Positions 45,360 to 51,580 of a stretch of 51,580 bases of DNA are shown here, piece by piece. How positions within the stretch are numbered: the first letter of the stretch is position 1; every line of letters starts with the position of its first letter. Origin of the DNA: Lachnospiraceae bacterium (GTDB taxonomy: Bacteria; Bacillota; Clostridia; Lachnospirales; Lachnospiraceae); contig JAFQUB010000004.1 in NCBI GenBank assembly GCA_017408735.1, positions 1 through 51,580 on the forward strand. The letters are read 5' to 3'. The notes beneath the pieces were generated by a model that ran no database searches, was not told the DNA's origin, and saw nothing but the letters and a program-made list of their open reading frames with translations. The position numbers and the translations under genes are program-made.

Positions 45360-46655
45360 TTATCTGGAATATTTAATAAACTTCAATGAAGACTTGGAAC
45401 ATGAAGAACCACTATAATAATAGTTTAGTATCTGCTTCGTTGTATATCCTTTTGTTCCAGCTAAATATTGACTTCCCCATTGTAATAACCTTCCACTTGC
45501 TTTTGTTCCAGCTACCCCTTTTGTTCCAGCTCCATATTCCGGAAAGAAAATACAAGAATCCGAATTAACAGCTAATTTCAATCTCGTAGCATCTATCGCA
45601 CTATTTGTTGCATCATTCTCTGTATCAGGTACATAGTATTGTGTTCCCTGTGAAACCATATAATTTGCATTGACAGGTTTTATTGAATGGTATACCGCAA
45701 CACCCTTCACACAATATGCTCCTGCTTTTAATGACTCTTTGTTCCATGATGCATACCACTCATTTGGTAATGTATTTCTTACATACTTTCCAAATGACAC
45801 AGTTACAATTTTACTACCACCTGTTTTATTTAAACAAACACTTATTTTTGTTGGAATTGAATAACATGTATAATTACCTAACGCCGGATGATACTTGTAA
45901 TTATTTTCTGCTAATGTCACTATTCCTGCATTTATATTTACATTTTCTTTTTCAATTATCTTGTATTCATTTTCAATCAGTTCTCCTTCGCCATTAATCA
46001 CTATGCCCTCATCCGCATATTCAAGAACTTCTAATGCAGCTATTTCTTTTTCATAATTGTCAGAAGTTGTATCTAATGTTTTTTCTACCACATTATTTGC
46101 AAGTTCGCTTGATGGTCTGTTAAACTGAGCAACTTTGTAAAATCCGTCCGCCTCTTTTACGAATACAATCAGGTAATAATTTATACCATTATAGAAAAAT
46201 ACATTTTCCTCTTTTACTTCACAATCTAGCTCAACCAAATATGGTTTTACATCCTCTGACGTTTCAAGAATTGGATATTCATCATACAGTAATTCCTCTT
46301 TTACTTGTTCAAGTGTAAGTTCTTGCACATTTACTAAAGAAACATTTGTAATTTGTTTAATTCCATTAGTATATGAATCATTGCTGAAATAAGATTTGTA
46401 AAATTCTCTTTCCCCATAAGACATTATTCCCATATATTTTTCCCAATCATTATTTTGTACTGACTGTACCATATCTTTAATCAGAGTTTCACAGTTATTC
46501 TCAACTGATGCTATTGGTTCTTCACTTGTAACAGTAATTTTATTGCCATTGTCTTCTATTTCTAACGTTCCCGCCTGTACCTGTACCATATTTGACGTAG
46601 CAACTGATACAAACATAGTAACTGCAACAAATGCCGACATTAATCTTTTCTTCAT
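45360..46655 (-). CDS. Secreted protein with SpoIID/LytB-like domain
   Basis: A 431-residue exported protein with a signal peptide (SAFVAVTMFVSVATSNMVQV). Residues 30-230 form a domain of unknown kind. From about 255 the sequence follows the SpoIID/LytB layout: SFGKYVRNTLPNEWYASWNK, ESLKAGAYCVKGVAVYHSI, and near the end LLQWGSQYLAGTKGYTTKQI. SpoIID is a lytic transglycosylase that cuts naked glycan strands. The usual catalytic glutamate could be the E of LPNEW. AGGAGG precedes the ATG, 23 bases after the small peptide gene. Regulation by the LytTR system implies a role outside sporulation, for example in wall remodelling or lysis. Confidence 0.75.
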   Translation of the reverse strand: MKKRLMSAFVAVTMFVSVATSNMVQVQAGTLEIEDNGNKITVTSEEPIASVENNCETLIKDMVQSVQNNDWEKYMGIMSYGEREFYKSYFSNDSYTNGIKQITNVSLVNVQELTLEQVKEELLYDEYPILETSEDVKPYLVELDCEVKEENVFFYNGINYYLIVFVKEADGFYKVAQFNRPSSELANNVVEKTLDTTSDNYEKEIAALEVLEYADEGIVINGEGELIENEYKIIEKENVNINAGIVTLAENNYKYHPALGNYTCYSIPTKISVCLNKTGGSKIVTVSFGKYVRNTLPNEWYASWNKESLKAGAYCVKGVAVYHSIKPVNANYMVSQGTQYYVPDTENDATNSAIDATRLKLAVNSDSCIFFPEYGAGTKGVAGTKASGRLLQWGSQYLAGTKGYTTKQILNYYYSGSSCSKSSLKFIKYSR

Positions 46656-46678
46656 TATAAATTCCTCCTATATTTTCT

Positions 46679-46741
46679 TTAACCAAGTAACTTTTCTAAC
46701 CAGATCAAAAAATCTCCAACATTCAATGAATCTACTCCCAT
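46679..46741 (-). CDS. 20-residue amphipathic peptide, possible signal or modulin
   Basis: A complete 20-codon frame beginning MGVDSLN and ending WLEKLLG, then TAA. AAAGGAAGTGA lies about 8 bases before the ATG. The peptide lies directly behind the LytTR-box promoter and 23 bases before the SpoIID-like gene. Hydrophobic residues (V, L, F, I, W) alternate with D, S, N, E and K as in an amphipathic helix, and there is no signal peptide, cysteine or double glycine. It recalls phenol-soluble modulins and leaderless peptides rather than AgrD. It could instead be a leader peptide controlling the next gene. Confidence 0.6.
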   Translation of the reverse strand: MGVDSLNVGDFLIWLEKLLG

Positions 46742-46764
46742 TAGTTTCACTTCCTTTCGTCCTT

Positions 46765-46832
46765 ACTATATAACACTTGTTCGACACTTTTCAACACAAA
46801 TGTTCTGAGCGTTAGATTTTTGTTCTAAACGT
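46765..46832 (-). promoter_or_regulatory. LytTR-box promoter of the peptide-SpoIID operon
   Basis: Two 12-bp direct repeats read leftward as ACGTTTAGAACA (46821-46832) and ACGCTCAGAACA (46801-46812), 20 bases apart, about two helical turns as for AgrA/LytTR dimers. Just downstream are TTGAAA (46789-46794) and either TATATA (46767-46772, spacing 16) or TATAGT (46765-46770, spacing 18). The likely regulator is encoded at 48139-48831. Confidence 0.75.
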
Positions 46833-46867
46833 AATGTTTTTTGAAATTGAACATTTATTTCTACTCT

Positions 46868-48139
46868 CTATATTAAATATACTTCCACCCAGAACATTCC
46901 CTGCCGAAAATCAAATTCAATCTTTCCCCCGTATTTTTCCACTACGCACTTCATATTTTCTGTTCCATATCCATGATTCTTTTTGTCTTTTTTTGTTGTT
47001 TCTAGTAATCGTTTCTGTTTTTCCACCGCACTGTTGTTTATACAAAACCATAGCCCCTCATTCATCTGCTTCACTTCAATAAATAATTTTCGGTCATTCT
47101 CCACCCGCAGTAACGCTTCTTTAGCATTATCCATAGCATTTGCAATTAAAATACACCAGTCACTGTCCTTCATTTTTATTGTATCTGGAAATTTTCCTTC
47201 TATTTTGAAGTCTAAATCACCAAATTTGTGTATTTCATCTAACGTATCATTAATAAAATAATCCGTTATCGCATTTCCAGTCTGCAGTGTTATGTTCTCC
47301 TTATAAATTCCGCATACATCATCTATGTATTTCTTTAATCCTTCTATATCATCACTATTTTTTAATATCTCTAGTCCTTTTAAAATGCTCTTAATATCAT
47401 GGCGAAATTTTCTTATTCCTTCGTCTTGTTGCATTATTTTATCATAATATTTTTTCTGTAATTCCATTTGCCTTTGTGCCATATCATTCTGTAATTTCAT
47501 CTGTTTTTTACTATATGACATATGGGAAAACAAAAAGCAAAATACAATATTCAAAAGAACTGCAATAACACAGAATATTAATGCCTTTCGCTGAATCTTT
47601 TCTGTCATTTCATTACATATGATTCCATAAATGCAGGAAACAATAATCATCATACAAAACAATTCCATTATCATTACTGTTATATATCCTGCTGATAAAT
47701 TCTTTATATACTTTTGAATCTTTTTTTTATACGGATTCAACAGCAATATTACAACCAGCCATATAACAACTGCTATAGCTTCACACACTTTTTGGCTTAC
47801 CATGTTATCTTCAGAATTGTATGGTATAATATTAATACACATTCCCCATACAGCCAAATCAACCAACGTTACCGCTATCATCTGTAGCAGGAAACACTGT
47901 ATCTTTTTGCCTATTGTCGCCTGTACAAACACAGAAATAAACAATACTTTCCATAGCCATACATACCAAAATGGTTCTCCAGAAAACACCAACATTGCCA
48001 GTATTCCTAATAATAAATACAAAAAACTTACATATTTCCGTTTTCCCTTACTTGTTTCAAATCCTAATATTCCAAATAAAAGCATGGATATTTTTATAGT
48101 ATCCATGCCCAGAGTTAATATCCATTCAATCTTTTCCAT
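46868..48139 (-). CDS. AgrC-like sensor histidine kinase
   Basis: A 423-residue membrane kinase. The first 215 residues hold six or seven membrane segments with short loops, as in peptide-sensing kinases of the AgrC/ComD group. A coiled linker leads to the phospho-acceptor histidine in FRHDIKSIL and a GHKL ATPase domain (CILIANAMDNAKEAL, HGYGTENMKCVVEKYGG). Its ATG overlaps the regulator stop by one base (TGATG). No AgrB-type processing protease is present nearby, so the ligand may be an unmodified peptide such as the one at 46679. Confidence 0.92.
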   Translation of the reverse strand: MEKIEWILTLGMDTIKISMLLFGILGFETSKGKRKYVSFLYLLLGILAMLVFSGEPFWYVWLWKVLFISVFVQATIGKKIQCFLLQMIAVTLVDLAVWGMCINIIPYNSEDNMVSQKVCEAIAVVIWLVVILLLNPYKKKIQKYIKNLSAGYITVMIMELFCMMIIVSCIYGIICNEMTEKIQRKALIFCVIAVLLNIVFCFLFSHMSYSKKQMKLQNDMAQRQMELQKKYYDKIMQQDEGIRKFRHDIKSILKGLEILKNSDDIEGLKKYIDDVCGIYKENITLQTGNAITDYFINDTLDEIHKFGDLDFKIEGKFPDTIKMKDSDWCILIANAMDNAKEALLRVENDRKLFIEVKQMNEGLWFCINNSAVEKQKRLLETTKKDKKNHGYGTENMKCVVEKYGGKIEFDFRQGMFWVEVYLI

Positions 48140-48831
48140 CAGTAATATCTTCCTTGTTCTTTACAATACTTCATATAACGTTCTTTTACTATTTTTCTAT
48201 TCCGATAGGAAACAGGTAATTGTCCATGATTTTCTTTCAATATAATAGTCTGCCCTTTTATACTTTCCACCCATGCCATATTCACCATATAAGACCGTTG
48301 AATTTTAATAAAACCCACTGGTTCTAAAATCATTTCCAACTCTTTCATGCTAGTTCGCACTGTTCCTACAGAAGAATCTTTCATATGAATGCAACAATAT
48401 ACATGACTTGCTTCTACATAGCAAATCTCTCTGCTATTATATTTTTTTTCCACAATAACATTTGTTTCGTATAGTGAAAATGCTTGCTTTAAAATTTTCG
48501 GTAATTGAAATTCCATATTTTCCTTTTCTACAAATCCCAATACATGAATTCCAAAAGCTTGCTGCATAAGCTCCGCGTGACTAGTTACATAAATAATCAC
48601 AGTATTCTGTTGCCTACTTTGAAACAAATCTTTTACCTGAATACCATCTACTTCAGGCATTTCTATATCCAATATCAAAATATCTGTTTCCATTGAACAT
48701 TTTAACAGTTGAAGCCCATCTGTAAATTCTACAATATCCCAGTTCTCTGTAGATTCTCTTTTTATATTTTCACATATTTTTCTGATATAATCTCTATAAA
48801 CTTTCTGATCATCACAAATCCCAATTATCAT
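48139..48831 (-). CDS. LytTR-family response regulator
   Basis: A 230-residue regulator. The receiver domain has the acidic pair in GICDDQKVYRD, the phospho-accepting aspartate in ILILDIEMPEVDG and the conserved lysine position near FVEKEN. The C-terminal half is a LytTR DNA-binding domain (YVEASHVYCCIHMKDS, FIKIQRSYMVNMAWVESIKG, LPVSYRNRKIVKERYMKYCK). It most likely activates the promoter at 46765-46832. AAGGA precedes the ATG. It is co-transcribed with the kinase. Confidence 0.93.
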   Translation of the reverse strand: MIIGICDDQKVYRDYIRKICENIKRESTENWDIVEFTDGLQLLKCSMETDILILDIEMPEVDGIQVKDLFQSRQQNTVIIYVTSHAELMQQAFGIHVLGFVEKENMEFQLPKILKQAFSLYETNVIVEKKYNSREICYVEASHVYCCIHMKDSSVGTVRTSMKELEMILEPVGFIKIQRSYMVNMAWVESIKGQTIILKENHGQLPVSYRNRKIVKERYMKYCKEQGRYY

Positions 48832-48898
48832 GCCGTCGTCCTTTACTGTTCTAATTAATTTTATATTGTGTTATGCAATCATCTTCTTACTGTGTTGT

Positions 48899-48927
48899 AT
48901 TATATCAGTTTTTCATTACTCTTTCAA
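48899..48927 (-). promoter_or_regulatory. Promoter of the two-component system
   Basis: Leftward TTGAAA (48922-48927) and TATAAT (48899-48904) are 17 bases apart. No copy of the 12-bp boxes is seen here. The outer intron ends 25 bases upstream of the -35 box, so the insertion left the promoter intact. Confidence 0.8.
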
Positions 48928-49035
48928 TCTGATTACAATCTTTTTTGTGTCAATCGAGTAGGAGACTAACCATTAGTTGATTAGCCGTCCTCTCAGTCGA
49001 GTAAGTAAGAGGACTTTCACCTCAAACTTCTCACG

Positions 49036-49069
49036 GAACCGTACGTGAAAGTCTCCCTTCATACGGCTC
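49036..49069 (-). ncRNA. Domain V of the inner group II intron
   Basis: 34 bases with the standard shape: GAGCCGTA pairs with TACGGTTC, a bulge, and an upper stem around a GAGA loop. The AGC triad is in GAGCCG. It begins 7 bases after the reverse transcriptase stop. Confidence 0.92.
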
Positions 49070-49076
49070 TTATCAT

Positions 49077-50318
49077 TTAACAATACGAATACATTTTGCT
49101 CCAATGAGCAAATAACTTAGGCTCTCGTTTTCTTACAGACAAGAGCCATTTTTCTGCCCTTCGTCTGTGTCCACGTAAATTTTTATATTTACACATTGCC
49201 CATTTTACTAATCTACGCTCTATACACTGAAGTGTATATTTCATCGCTGAAGGATTGAATTTTCCAAAATAGTTCATCCAACCTCTCAGCATTGGGTTTA
49301 AAATTTCTGCAATCATGTTGATTTTACACCCAGTTTTCTTATGGATTTCTAACGATTTTATCTTATCCCTGAATGTTTTAGCTGACGTCTTACTGACCGA
49401 TGCAATAAAGTTTGAACGCATTTTCCCATCTTTACACTTAATGTATACAGCTTTGAAGGTATATCCAAGAAAATCGAACTCTGTTAAATCCTCATCCCTC
49501 GTTCTATCCTTGTCTTTGCAATACACAATTCTTGTTTTAGTCGGATGTAGTTCAAGTTTGCACTCTGCAAATCTCTTTACCAAGCTCTCCTTTATAAAAA
49601 GAGCCTCTTCTTTAGACTTACAATGTACAACTCCATCATCTGCATATCTTTCAAATGGCGCCTGTGGAAAATTTCTTTTCATCCACATATCAAAGACATA
49701 ATGTAAGAACATATTCGCAAGCACAGGACTAATAACTCCACCCTGTGGTGTTCCCGCATTTCGCTCTATTACCTCACCATTTCTCAATACAAAAGGAGTT
49801 TTGAGCCACCTTTCAATGTACATGCATATCCATGCTTCTTTGACATGTCTTCGCACAACTCTCATTAGTAACTCATGGTCAATGTTATCAAATAGACCTT
49901 TCACGTCCAATTCTATTACATAATCATAGCGCCAACATCTCTTTCTTGTCATCTCTATCGCATCTAGAGCTGACTTGTTAGGTCTATATCCATAAGAGTC
50001 ATCACAAAACATTGGCTCTACTGCACTTTCCACGTACATTCTTGCCACCATTTGCGCCACTCTATCTGTTATAGTTGGTATCCCTAATCGTCTGACACCA
50101 CCTGTCTTCTTTGGTATTTCTACCGCCATTACAGGGGATGGAAAATAACTGCCAGAACTCATTCTGTTCCATATTTTATAGAGGTTGTTATTAAGTTTTT
50201 CCTCAAACTTCTCAAAATCGATACCGTCTATTCCGGCACTCCCTTTATTAGCCTTAACTCTTTTGTATGCTTCAATGACAGCCCTCTTTGGTATATCGTA
50301 TTGCTTGCTCTCGTTCAT
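49077..50318 (-). CDS. ltrA: Group II intron reverse transcriptase/maturase (inner)
   Basis: A 413-residue intron-encoded protein in domain IV. Motifs in order: IDGIDFEKFE, VEIPKKTGGVRRLGIPTITD, VIELDVKGLFDNIDHELLMR, GTPQGGVISPVLANMFLHYV, and the catalytic FERYADDGVVHCKS. The maturase domain follows to the end (RGWMNYFGKFNPSAM, EKWLLSVRKREPKLFAHWSK). No HNH endonuclease domain is seen. It looks intact and should promote splicing and target-primed insertion. ATG at 50316-50318 follows AGGAGG; an adjacent TTG is less likely. Confidence 0.95.
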   Translation of the reverse strand: MNESKQYDIPKRAVIEAYKRVKANKGSAGIDGIDFEKFEEKLNNNLYKIWNRMSSGSYFPSPVMAVEIPKKTGGVRRLGIPTITDRVAQMVARMYVESAVEPMFCDDSYGYRPNKSALDAIEMTRKRCWRYDYVIELDVKGLFDNIDHELLMRVVRRHVKEAWICMYIERWLKTPFVLRNGEVIERNAGTPQGGVISPVLANMFLHYVFDMWMKRNFPQAPFERYADDGVVHCKSKEEALFIKESLVKRFAECKLELHPTKTRIVYCKDKDRTRDEDLTEFDFLGYTFKAVYIKCKDGKMRSNFIASVSKTSAKTFRDKIKSLEIHKKTGCKINMIAEILNPMLRGWMNYFGKFNPSAMKYTLQCIERRLVKWAMCKYKNLRGHRRRAEKWLLSVRKREPKLFAHWSKMYSYC

Positions 50319-50829
50319 CAAATCCTCCTAGTTTTCTAGTTGTTCTCAAATTCAAGCTAAATGATGCCATTCCTTTGCTCCATCACCATTACAGTGACTT
50401 CATAACTACTACGAATGACTCCGCCCCTACAGTCTACGTTTCTACTTTCGGCCTTGCCTTTCTGCGACTTGTACCTTTTCGATTTTCATTAGTCTGTAGG
50501 TTCCCATGTTTCACACAGAAGCCTAATACATGCTCATGCCATCTTAATGCCGTTCCACAGATAATCAGCGTTACAGGTATCCATTATCTTTGTCCCCACC
50601 TAGTGCTGAAAAGTGAGTTTTGCAGAAGTCTTACGCTTTCGACACTTCATCAATGGTTCACTTCCGTTCATCTTCATGTATCCTATCTGACTATTAGTTT
50701 ATAGCCTTTTCTCTAATCGCTTACTACCATAGGCTTGACTACAGCAGCATTAGAGTGATTTGACAGATTTGCCTGTTCAATCCCTGTCGAAGGACCTACC
50801 TTCATCTTCTGTGCGCCTTTCATGGCACA
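50319..50829 (-). ncRNA. Domains I to IV (5' half) of the inner intron
   Basis: About 510 bases without a gene, between the intron 5' end and the reverse transcriptase start. A hairpin forms at the very 5' end (GTGTGCC with GGCGCAC). Many short complementary pieces are present as expected for domain I. I did not fold it fully, so exon-binding sites are not assigned. Confidence 0.75.
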
Positions 50830-50830
50830 C

Positions 50831-50866
50831 CACCACCTGGCATACCGTTCGGTACCAAGGCGGTTC
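50831..50866 (-). ncRNA. Domain V of the outer group II intron
   Basis: ACCGCC pairs with GGTGGT, then TGG with CCA, a two-base bulge and TACC with GGTA around a GAAC loop. This is a domain V of a different sequence class from the inner one. It starts one base after the stop codon of the outer reverse transcriptase. Confidence 0.85.
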
Positions 50867-50867
50867 T

Positions 50868-51446
50868 TTAGTTTTCATAGACTATCAGATAATAGTCAAG
50901 CATGGATGTATATCCCAGCTTGGCTATTATTTTCTTTGTAATTACTGTATTTAGCATTTCTGCCATTCTCCAGTACCCACATCTACTGTTCGCAAGTTTT
51001 ATTGCTTGCCAATGTTCTAATTTTAGTTTTCTAAGAATACGATATCGTGTCCTTACCCTTTTCCATTGTTTCCAATAGACCGCTCTTATTCTGCGCCTTG
51101 CCCATTCATCCGCTCTTGTCAGAAGTCCTTTCATGTCGGCAAGTTTGAAATAATTTACCCATCCTCGCACAAACTGTTGGTATTTCTCTTCTCTTTTCGC
51201 ATTGCTCATGCCATTATTTCTGTCTGTCAGTTCTCTGATTTTATTCTTCATCTTTGTGACTGACTTCGGGTGTACCCTAAATCTGCATTTTCCCTTGTAT
51301 CTGTAAAAGCTGTATCCAAGGTATTTAACCTTACTGATATGAGCCACCTCTGTTTTCTTCCGATTTACTCTAAGAAATAACTTTTCTTCAATAAATGGAA
51401 TGATGTTTTCCAAGGTTCTTTCTGCACTTTTCTTGCTTTTACAAAA
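50868..51446 (-). pseudogene. Group II intron reverse transcriptase, C-terminal part (outer)
   Basis: About 192 codons remain. The frame is open from FCKSKKSAERT, which in complete proteins comes just after the catalytic YADD, through FIEEKLFLRVNRKKTEVAHI and YLGYSFYRYKGKCRFRVHPK, to the maturase domain FVRGWVNYFKLADMKGLLTR and NSRCGYWRMAEML. The catalytic half is gone. An in-frame TTG at 51411-51413 could be read as a start, but homology continues upstream of it. It differs clearly from the inner protein. Confidence 0.85.
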
Positions 51447-51463
51447 AATAGGCTTCGCCTATT
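51441..51463 (-). terminator. Terminator at the truncated end of the outer intron
   Basis: A 7-bp stem (AATAGGC-GAA-GCCTATT) followed leftward by TTTTTTG. The T-run merges with the first recognisable codons of the intron reverse transcriptase, suggesting the intron fragment joined here. Confidence 0.75.
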
Positions 51464-51474
51464 CAACTCCCCTA

Positions 51475-51502
51475 CCCCTCAATCTTTGAGGGGTTTCTTT
51501 TT
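51475..51502 (+). terminator. Rightward terminator
   Basis: An 8-bp stem (CCCCTCAA with TTGAGGGG) followed by TTTCTTTTT. No rightward gene ends just before it; the gene it served may have been displaced by the intron. Confidence 0.7.
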
Positions 51503-51528
51503 ATCCCATTTTCATGCATAATAGTATT

Positions 51529-51580
51529 ATGAATATCTTACAAAAAATTTTTACTGACTATTATGAAGAAATTAAATATA
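51529..51580 (+). CDS. Probable transposase, first 17 codons only
   Basis: A rightward frame starts MNILQKIFTDYYEEIKY and runs off the window. As I remember, transposases with an N-terminal zinc-binding domain (IS91-like) in gut clostridia start with very similar residues. No strong ribosome site is seen, and an in-frame ATG at 51514 is possible. The call rests on this short stretch only. Confidence 0.45.
   Translation, partial: MNILQKIFTDYYEEIKY

Larger units (their letters stand above)
48996..50830 (-). mobile_element. Inner group II intron, complete (1835 bases)
   Basis: The leftward strand starts GTGTGCC (the GUGYG consensus) at 50830 and ends CTCGAC (AY) at 48996. It includes an intact reverse transcriptase and domain V. 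Removing it joins GGTGGTG to TGAGAGGACGG, which restores the base of the outer domain V and the linker to domain VI. It is therefore placed exactly at the domain V/VI junction. Domain VI can be drawn with GTGAG pairing to CTTAC. Confidence 0.87.
48953..51446 (-). mobile_element. Outer group II intron, 5'-truncated and interrupted
   Basis: The leftward strand holds a partial reverse transcriptase (51446-50868), domain V (50866-50831), then an inserted complete intron (50830-48996), and then the outer domain VI and 3' end (48995-48953). That end has the stem CTAATC with GGTTAG, then TCCTAC and a final CTCGAT (AY end). Domains I-III and the front of the reverse transcriptase are missing at the right end, where the sequence joins a terminator T-run. 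It cannot splice or move by itself. Confidence 0.82.

Noticed and set aside
45400..45560. DNA repeats CTTTTGTTCCAGCT inside the SpoIID-like gene
   Set aside because: They encode repeated AGTKG residues of the same protein and need no separate explanation.
46679..46741. AgrD-type cyclic autoinducer precursor
   Set aside because: The peptide has no cysteine, no charged C-terminal tail after a thiolactone position, and there is no agrB. A different peptide type is more likely.

Overview
The window looks like chromosomal DNA of a motile, low-GC, Gram-positive anaerobe, most likely a gut Lachnospiraceae (Clostridium cluster XIVa). The grounds are clostridial-type flagellin and FliS, BofA and YaaL, a clostridial Tad (Flp) pilus operon with DUF6382/FHA and DUF5702-type proteins, a TSCPD-domain protein, oleate hydratase, and A-rich non-template strands with AGGAGG ribosome sites. 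The genus cannot be named from the sequence alone. No tRNA, rRNA or CRISPR array was seen.

Layout. 1-2050 is a small accessory patch: the 5' end of a YbhB/YbcL-like gene and two type II toxin-antitoxin pairs, each placed directly behind the 3' end of a broken tyrosine-recombinase gene. 2071-14540 is mostly housekeeping: trpB, an HD-GYP c-di-GMP phosphodiesterase, murA, a LysM/G5/M23 cell-wall hydrolase, a 2-hydroxyacid dehydrogenase fused to a shikimate-kinase-like domain, pgi, a membrane protein, TSCPD protein plus murG, a HIT protein and a flavodoxin-SCP2 fusion. 14595-23995 is one leftward Tad pilus operon of eleven genes. 24220-30077 holds bofA, yaaL and a flagellar block (fliS, flagellin with a sigma-28-like promoter, and a 1050-residue protein with a FliK-like tail). 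30316-43628 holds an unrecognised 191-residue protein, oleate hydratase with a TetR regulator, a TetR-glgB operon with paired operators, a secreted phosphoesterase, YibE/F and a 903-residue TPR-AAA protein.

43629-48952 is the most interesting part. A LytTR response regulator and an AgrC-like kinase lie next to a promoter carrying two 12-bp direct repeats at a 20-bp period, the layout expected for LytTR binding. That promoter drives a 20-residue amphipathic peptide with a good ribosome site (too short for usual gene calling), then a secreted SpoIID-like protein and a membrane-anchored protein. No AgrB or AgrD is present, so this may be a peptide circuit of an undescribed kind. Downstream is a region of about 840 bases with its own strong promoter, a palindrome in the spacer, a terminator, three imperfect 64-67-bp repeats and no substantial reading frame.

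48953-51446 is a nested group II intron (twintron). A complete inner intron with its own reverse transcriptase sits precisely at the domain V/VI junction of an outer intron that is truncated at its 5' end; removing the inner intron restores the outer domain V base and linker. The right edge holds the start of a probable transposase.
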